Shown: positions 57,818 through 64,000 of the stretch, in pieces
Numbering within the stretch: the stretch's first letter is position 1
How the letters are laid out: each line of letters opens with the position of its first letter
Assembly (NCBI GenBank): GCA_963555705.1
Contig: OY743168.1
Location: forward strand, 95,520,925-95,584,924
DNA length: 64,000 nt
Direction of reading: 5' to 3'
DNA from: Ligustrum vulgare
Taxonomy: Eukaryota; Streptophyta; Magnoliopsida; Lamiales; Oleaceae
Notes under the pieces: model-generated
Seen by the model: the letters and a program-made list of their open reading frames with translations, nothing else
Databases searched by the model: none
Told to the model about the DNA's origin: nothing
Made by a program: the position numbers and the translations under genes

Positions 57818-58205
57818 TAGGGATGGTAAAATGGTTCATCGGCTCGAGCCGCTTGGGTTTAGCTCAACTCGCGACTCTAGATTTCAAGCCAAAATTGCTT
57901 TTTTTGTTTAGTGACGGGCTTTGGCTCGGCTCAGTTCGAGCAAAAAAAAAATCTTGCTAAAAAAAGCTCGATGGGAGCTTTAGCATGAATTTCGACAACG
58001 AGTTCGGCTCAATTTGCTATATATATACATTTTCAATAAAAAATTTATGGGTTTTTGTTATAAACATTAAAAAAAATTAAAAGTTCGGGACTTAGCTCGA
58101 CTAGACTTGAAAAAGCTCGAGTTGAGTCTTATTTTTTGGGACGAGCTTGTTCGGGCCAAAAAAAGTTCGAACCTTGATCTTCGACTCGGCTCGTTGACAT
58201 CCTTT
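57818..58205. mobile_element. Degenerate hAT-type element related to the 34.1-kb hAT
   Basis: The left end TAGGGATGGTAAAATGG..GGCTCGAGCCG and the right end, inverted, AAAGGATGTCAACGAGCCGA recall the ends of the 34088-37198 element (TAGGTGTGTCAACGAGCCG). Subterminal GCTCGA/TCGGCTC words are repeated throughout. The flanks are G-runs on both sides, so the target duplication cannot be decided. Confidence 0.6.
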
Positions 58206-58836
58206 GGTTGGGGGGGGGGGATGATTTTTTTGGCTAATATGATTTATATTTTAAGTGAGACTCGTTTCCACTATTTAAAAAATTTGTTTTTGGCAATAAT
58301 TTAGAATGTGTTCTGTAAAATAAAAAAATTAGTTTATAAATTATACAATTTTTCATACCACTTTTAAACTATATATATATATATTTTTCTCCAATTTTCA
58401 ACCACTACTTTTTACCTTAAAATCATAAATAAATCAATTTATTATTATTATTATTATTTCTTTTCTATTTGTTTATCTAAAGAGGATGATAAGTTAGTTA
58501 TTTACCCCTATTACACCCTTAGTCAAATATAATTCCCAATTATTTTTTCCTCTCCCTATCTACCCCTCCCCCCCCCCCCCCCCCCCCCCCACATCAAATT
58601 TGGCAAAGGAAATGGGTACATAAGGTTGAAAAATATTTCAATTTTATATTTGTTGTCATTAGCCTAATTTGGCTAAGCATGCATCATTATGTATAACAAA
58701 GTTACCATTAATATTAATTGGGTTAGGCATAATTGTGTGCATCAAAGTAGAGAAATAGGGTAGGTATATTACAGTTGCACGAGAGACATGTCTCCTAAAT
58801 CGTTTAACATCTTCGTCATGAAATTGTGAACTTATA

Positions 58837-58871
<35 letters not shown>

Positions 58872-60247
58872 CAATCGATTAACATTTTTAAATGAAATCG
58901 TAAACTTAGGTCATGAAATGGATACATAAGTTTTCTAACATTAGTAGATAATGACTAGCACGCTTTATGAACTGGACGAAACAAGACTAACAGCCCACTT
59001 GACCATTAAGAATCCAAATCAGTGATCAAATGCCACAGAGAGAGGGGGAAAGAAAGTTCATGTTTGGTCCTCATTTTTTACCAAGATTTCATCATCTTTT
59101 TTTTTTTTTTTATCAAAATCTACTAAAAAGTTTATGTTTATTTTTTGATAATTCATGTGTCCAAGCTTCGTCCTACTAATAATGAGAGAGAGTGACACTT
59201 CCCCTCATGTAATTAATTCATATGCGAATACAACTTATGCATACTTAGATATTGTACAGATGGACTTTCGGAGGGCGCGATAACAACACCATGACCCGCC
59301 TTCATGTAAGCAATTGTTTCTCACTCTCAGTATTTAAATATTGTCTTTAAAGAGTCAAGATTCAAACATTCAATTCTCTATTTAAAAAAAAAAAAAGGAG
59401 TTAATTTTTAACTAAACCAAATTACCTAGCTTTGTTCACGAGACTAGCATTTAAAAAAAAAAAAAAAAAAACCAAAAGGGTAGTTGAGTAATTTACTAAT
59501 TGCAAGCTAGTTGTATTGTGGGGGTAGGGGATCCAAAAAGGCACATGTGTATGTGGTATGGGGCACGCTCAAATGCAAGAAAGAGAGAGAGAGAGAGAGA
59601 GAAATGAAAGGGAAGAATGCACATGGAACATCACATGCAGAAATCAGATTGTACCTTTGCATGTGAGACAGTAAAGCAGCATGAAATGTACACCATGTTC
59701 TGCACATTCCCTGCATGACTGCATCCAATTGAACCCCCCTTCCTCCCTCGTTCCTCTACACAATTAGCCATTAATTAATTAGGCTTTTAAGAATGAGTTC
59801 GATATACATTACTAAAGTCCCGAGCTTTTAAAAAGTTAAAAATTATTTTTGAACATGTTTAGACAATTCCCCCAAAGTATATTTTATTTGCATAGACCTT
59901 AGACGAAATTGAGTTAATGTAAATTTTTGAGGAAACTCTTTTTACAAGAAGCATATGTTTACCCTAAATGATATTAATTCTTATCAAGAATTTCATCTGT
60001 CTCACCAAGATAGATTTTTTTCCTAAATTATAGACTTCTTTCATTGTGGAGAGTATAATTAATGTCTTAATATTTTAATGTATCATACTTAATATGCATT
60101 GTTATCTATGATCTATTATTTAATGTAGGGATAATAGGATATATTAAGTAAACTGTAATAAATTAATTTATAGTTTCAACATATATTAATTGTATTTTCT
60201 TCATCTCTATAAAAATAGAACGAGTCTATCTTTTATGGGATGGATAG
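58206..60247. other. Intergenic stretch with homopolymer runs and MITE pieces
   Basis: A MITE-like segment lies at about 58290-58440. It is followed by a run of C (58568-58590), a run of about 30 A (58840-58869), other A/T runs, and a GA run (59581-59602). Open frames here are short and are explained by low complexity. No gene was recognised. Confidence 0.5.
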
Positions 60248-60940
60248 CAGTGGCGGACCCATAGGGGGGTCCTAGGGGGGAACGTGACCCCCTCCATTTT
60301 GATTTTGATTTTGATTTTTTTTTTTTTGAAAAGTTCAAAAATAAAAAATCAAAAAAGATGATTTGAATGGTTGAATAATTGTTTTTTTTTTGTTGAATGA
60401 AGGTAAAGTTTCGACTTTGAATAATTAAAATTTATGCATATTGAATAGATTCTTTTAGATGAAATATATGTAAAAGATTGTAACATATATTAAGTAAATA
60501 TAGCCTTTTTTGGTATCAATTAAAATCTAAATTTTAATATTTTTCAAAGTCAAAAATCAATCTCAACCATAGATTTCATAGGATCCATAACTTTTCAATC
60601 ACGCGTCTCATCAACTTTTATCAAAATCTACGAAAAATCTAATTTTAATCTACACTAAATAGGAATATAATTGATTGAAATTTGAATATGTTAATTGATT
60701 GTTTACTGCAATATAATCTGTCAATGTCTTTTGAATTATAACGTAGATTTTACTGAAAATAATTTAGCATATTTGTGAGATTGTATATTATTTAGTACAT
60801 TGTCTTTTGTGAATTTGAATTTTATCATTATTTTCGATCTTTTCCTAAAAAAAAAAAATTTCAGGGGCCCTGCCCCCGAACCCCCGTGAAATCTACCACA
60901 AACTGTGCCCCCTGCTACAAAATTCCTGCGTCCGCCACTG
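60248..60940. mobile_element. hAT-type element (693 bp), CAGTGGCGGA family
   Basis: The ends CAGTGGCGGACCCATAGG and, inverted, CAGTGGCGGACGCAGG are flanked by a perfect 8-bp duplication ATGGATAG at 60240-60247 and 60941-60948. The GGGGGG/CCCCC-rich subterminal regions match the element at 23344-24149. The interior is AT-rich and has no transposase frame. Confidence 0.95.
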
Positions 60941-61902
60941 ATGGATAGTGTAATATATTAATCTCAAATATAGTGAGTATACTAAACGTCTAAACATAAC
61001 ATAAGTAGGGTTGGGTTAATTAATTTTCTACACATGTTTCGACGTGATTTACGTTTATCCGGATTTGGGAATGGTACCACGTGCTTGCATTTAGACTATT
61101 ATATTAACTTCACATTTCAATGTGAACTAAACTTGGTTTTCCAACCCATTCGTTGGATCCAAAATTGAAGATTCTCCATTAGTTTTAAATAAAATTTTAA
61201 TCCATTAATTTTGATATATTATTACTCCGATTTTGTTACATGCACATAATGAATATTTACATGCACCATCGTGATAAGATATAATTGAATTAGAATTTCT
61301 TCAACCAAATAAAATAAAAACTTCTCCAAACTCTTAACATAACTCCATTATGTTACAAGTAGCATTATTCATATTACTCACAAAATCATTCCCATTCTCG
61401 CCTCATCTGAAATTTTCAAGAGTTATAATGAAAATTTAAATATCATTATTATTGTTCACATTTAATATATTTATTTATTTTTAGATACATTTTACAATAA
61501 AAATATAAAAGCACGTGTAGGAGATTTTACCATTGTTAATTGTAAAAGCAGGTTGAGCTGTAATTACCACCACTAGATTCTCGAGGTTAATTGTTTTAAC
61601 TTCTAACACAATCATATAAAGATTCAAAAAGGAAGTTCGTAATTTTTTAGTACAATATTCAGGTGCTAATTCATCTTTAAAATATTATTATTAATTAAAT
61701 ATTATCTTTCTACCAATCTGTATAATGTACATTCCACCTCTCTCAAACCATTCTCGACCCAGTCCCCACCTCCACCCTTCCCCTTCGGCCACACCCTCAC
61801 ATCGTCGAACTTACTTCTCCTCCGACATCTCGCAACTGCTTACTATACTTTCATTTCTCTGTCAACTTCTCAACCCAGTCCCCCCTATCACCGTCACCGC
61901 CA

Positions 61903-62446
61903 ATGGCGGCAGCCACCACCAAACTCATCCTCCTCCGTCGCCCCAAATTTCAGTCCTTTCCCCAACCTTGCCTAAACCCCTACCGCTTCTTCTCATCATC
62001 TTTCGAACCCGACTCCAATGCAGTCACATCCCTACTAGATTCGAAATCCAAATCCAAATCCAAATCCAAACTGGAAACCCAATCTAAATCCCCATTCTCC
62101 TTATATTTCAGTGATGTGAAAGCCAGTCTCCAAAAAGAATCCTTAAATCAGAATCATGCTCAAATCCCCTGCAAAAGCTTTCGTTTTCAAATTCCACTCC
62201 TCATATGCCGCCTACTAAAATCAATTCATTGGAAGATATCCGAAAAAACTTATCCAAGTTTCGTCCCCACTCCGCCTCTCCGTCAACATCTTCGTCCGCC
62301 GCTCTGACTTCTTCCCGTTCCGGTCAACCCATATCATTCCAAGATCTCTATAAAAGAAATGTTCTTCCAAAAACTGAAGAGCCTAGTTCTGCTTCTTTAG
62401 ATTCAAATGTGAAACCTGGCGGAGCTGCAAGAAGAAACGTGCAGTA
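61903..62446 (+). pseudogene. Captured 5' fragment of an organelle-targeted protein gene
   Basis: An ATG at 61903 (context CCGCCAATGG) opens MAAATTKLILLRRPKF, then LNPYRFFSSSFEP. This Arg/Ser-rich, acid-poor leader is typical of a mitochondrial (or plastid) transit peptide. After FSLYFSDVKASLQKES the original frame is lost; a second frame from about 62190 carries INSLEDIRKNLSKFRP and GQPISFQDLYKRN. The GC content and codon use are clearly gene-like compared with the surroundings. The combination FSDVKASL, EDIRKNL and ISFQDLYKRN reminds me of the N-terminal part of a mitochondrial ribosomal protein (uS5m-like), but I hold this identification with low confidence. A short (AAATCC)n stretch at 62043-62070 encodes SKSKSK. 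No downstream domain is present. Confidence 0.6.
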
Positions 62447-62564
62447 GTGATGGCTGTGTAGTGATGGATAGTGGGCCAATGGTGAGGTGGTTGGGGAGCA
62501 GTGGCGGTTGTTCAGTTGAGGCACCGGTGGTTGTGTGTTATGGTGGTGGTTGTTTATAAGTGGT

Positions 62565-63170
62565 TATAGGTCACAAATTATTGGTCACACGTTAAATTCA
62601 CATGTCACATGTAAAAATTCAAATCACAGGTTAAAGGTTATAGGTCACATGCTAAAATTACAAGTCGCACTTCATTAATCGTAGGTCATAGGTCACATAT
62701 CTGATATCACAAAACCATCTAATAATAGATTAGAGAATTCAGTGAACAGCTTGTTTGATGCATTAGGTCACGGTTCACATTTGATGCATCAGGTCACATG
62801 TCACTTTAAATTCACATGTCACGGGTCACACGTTAAAGTCACAGGTCACATGTAAAAATTCAAATCATAGGTTAAAGGTTATAGGTCACATGCTAAATTC
62901 ACAAGTCTCACTTCATATATCGTAGGTCACATGTCTAATATTACAAAACCATCTAATAATAGATCAGAGAATTCTATGAACAACCCGTTTGATGCATTAT
63001 GTCACATATCACATTTTGATGCATTAGGTCACATGTCACATTTTGATGCACTAAGTCACATGTTACACTTCATACGTGACTTGTTCAGATCACATGTCAC
63101 ACTTTATACGTCAAAAGTCACTTGTCACCACCATCTCCAACGTACGAGTCACATGTCTCACTTAAAAAGG
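62565..63170 (+). repeat. Degenerate GGTCACATGT array inside MULE copy D
   Basis: About 600 bases of GGTCACATG, AGGTCAC, TCACATGT and CACATGTCAC words. A larger unit of about 240 bases is duplicated within it. The block GGTTAAAGGTTATAGGTCACATGCTAAA, then CTAATAATAGAT(T/C)AGAGAATTC and TTTGATGCATTA, appears at about 62630-62765 and again at about 62870-63000. The latter part repeats TTTTGATGCA(T/C)TA(G/A)GTCACATGT three times. Confidence 0.9.
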
Positions 63171-63710
63171 GCGAATGCCAATTATTGTGGCCCAAATTGG
63201 AGAAAAATTGATATTATGAATTTGTGGTGGCGGCGACGACGACGATGGTGATGGTGGTGGTGGCGACGACAGCGACGGGTGGTGGTGGTGGTGTTAGCAA
63301 CGGGTGTGGGTGGTAGCAATGGTATCGTTGGTGAAGATGTGTTGTATAATATGTAAGATTGGGGTGGGATGGGCTGAATTTATATAATATTTTAATTATT
63401 TTATTTAACACCTGATCTTTGATGTTTTAAAGTTTTTTCCTTAAATTTGAATTGATGTAACATAAACACCTTATTTGTATATTTTTCCCTAGGAATCTAT
63501 TTCATTCTCATCCTTACTTGACCTTAAATAAAATAATAGAAGAAAATTGGGATACATTGAAACGTATACATTGTTCATTTTCAATTGGTTTAGTAAAAAT
63601 CGAAGAATAATACTCACTCATTCTTAGTATCGATCGGTATTCTTAACTAAGAGTCAAATAATCAAGCATAAAAGATGTGCAAGAAGCAAGAGTTTATTCA
63701 AGTATATTAA

Positions 63711-63895
63711 GCCTCTGTTCAGATCTAGTGTTGGTGATTATAAATCAATTGATTTGGTATTTCAAAGTAAGATGTATGGTCAAAAATTGGAGGAAAAAAA
63801 TGTGTGATTAAAAAATAGTTTGATTAAAAAATAGTTTGAAAAATTGTATAAATTATAAATTAGTTTATAATCACTTTACCAAAGGGAGGTTAACT
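63711..63895. mobile_element. MITE of the AAGCCTCYGTT family
   Basis: It begins TTAAGCCTCTGTTCAG and ends ACCAAAGGGAGGTTAA, inverted ends with TTAA at both outer edges. The core TGGTCAAAAATTGGAGG, ATGTGTGATTAAAAAATAGTTTG and TTATAAATTAGTTTATAAT matches the other family copies. Whether TTAA is a target duplication or part of the terminus is not clear. Confidence 0.7.
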
Positions 63896-64000
63896 TGGAA
63901 TTACTGGTGATAGTTATTTTGGGCAATCTTAGTGATTTGATCATTGTATCCTAAAAATAATTGTTTAAAAAGTCTAATTTTTCAATAAGAATGCAACGAA

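Larger units (their letters stand above)
61583..63489 (+). mobile_element. MULE copy D (about 1.9 kb) with apparent captured gene fragment
   Basis: The right end matches copy A (GGGAAAAATATACAAATAAGG reading inwards, ending at TATTTTTCCC, 63489). The left region matches the other end of copies A and C: GAGGTTAATTGTTTTAAC, then AAGTTCGTAATTTTTTAGTACAATATTCAGGTGCTAATTCATC. The target duplication is not clean (CTAGATTCT against CTAGGAATCT), so the exact ends carry a few bases of uncertainty. The content from left to right is gene-like sequence (61725-62446), a GGT-rich segment, a GGTCACATGT array (62565-63170), and a second GGT/GAC-rich segment (63215-63320). This order agrees with copy A, and the gene-like part is particular to this copy, as in Pack-MULEs. 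Confidence 0.75.

Noticed and set aside
61540..61582. Separate MULE end just left of copy D (CAGGTTGAGCTGTAATTACC)
   Set aside because: It matches the right end of MULE copy C (CAGGTTGTGCTGTAATTTCC), but I found no matching partner end to its left, so I could not define an element.
63214..63411. A minus-strand frame with His/Pro/Val/Thr repeats
   Set aside because: It is a translation of the GGT/GAC-rich segment of MULE copy D and has no start context or family match.
1..64000. CRISPR arrays, bacterial operons, ribosome-binding sites or tRNA/rRNA genes
   Set aside because: The direct repeats are transposon arrays or microsatellites without conserved spacers, the sequence is clearly plant nuclear DNA, and no tRNA cloverleaf or rRNA-like segment was noticed by eye.

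Overview
The window looks like nuclear DNA of a flowering plant, most likely a eudicot. It is AT-rich, its genes have GT..AG introns, it encodes a UDP-glycosyltransferase with a plant PSPG box and an atypical plant bHLH protein, and it is crowded with plant-type transposons. Only three loci look like working host genes. They are a large multi-exon nuclear protein gene of the dentin-sialophosphoprotein-like family (about 15.8-21.0 kb, +), a two-exon UGT83A1-like glycosyltransferase (51.4-53.6 kb, +), and a small intronless atypical bHLH gene resembling UPBEAT1/PAR1 (54.8-55.1 kb, -). Their neighbourhood suggests no shared pathway.

The rest is mostly layered mobile DNA, much of which can be dated by nesting. 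From 3.2 to about 12 kb, the minus strand carries what looks like a Helitron that picked up pieces of host genes: a phytochrome A fragment with its intron, an unidentified gene fragment, and one exon of an ARM-repeat gene. A short LTR element whose LTR holds nine copies of ACGGCCGTAA lies inside it. From 22.7 to 31.7 kb there is a minus-strand Helitron tail split by a hAT element and a MITE, then two Mutator-like elements (MULEs) placed side by side on the same target site, then another Helitron tail. From 34.1 to 45.3 kb there is a 3.1-kb hAT element with a decayed transposase gene, a 349-bp hAT-type element only 16 bp beyond its target duplication, and a Helitron tail interrupted by a 7-kb non-autonomous LTR retrotransposon. 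That retrotransposon is itself interrupted by a third MULE.

From 45.3 to 49.3 kb there is a Stowaway MITE inside a Tourist-like MITE, followed by a decayed Helitron replicase/helicase gene cut by a 749-bp hAT element. From 55 to 64 kb there are MITEs, simple repeats, two more hAT-type elements and a MULE that appears to carry the 5' end of an organelle-targeted host gene.

Element boundaries were set by matching terminal inverted repeats and target-site duplications read directly from the sequence: 8 bp for hAT, 9 bp for MULE, 5 bp for LTR elements, TTA/TAA for PIF-type and TA for Stowaway. The most unusual recurring structure is a MULE family, present three times, in which each copy carries a 0.5-0.9 kb degenerate array of a GTGACATGTGACC-like motif between GGT/CCA-rich segments. 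Family names come from remembered homology, without a database search.
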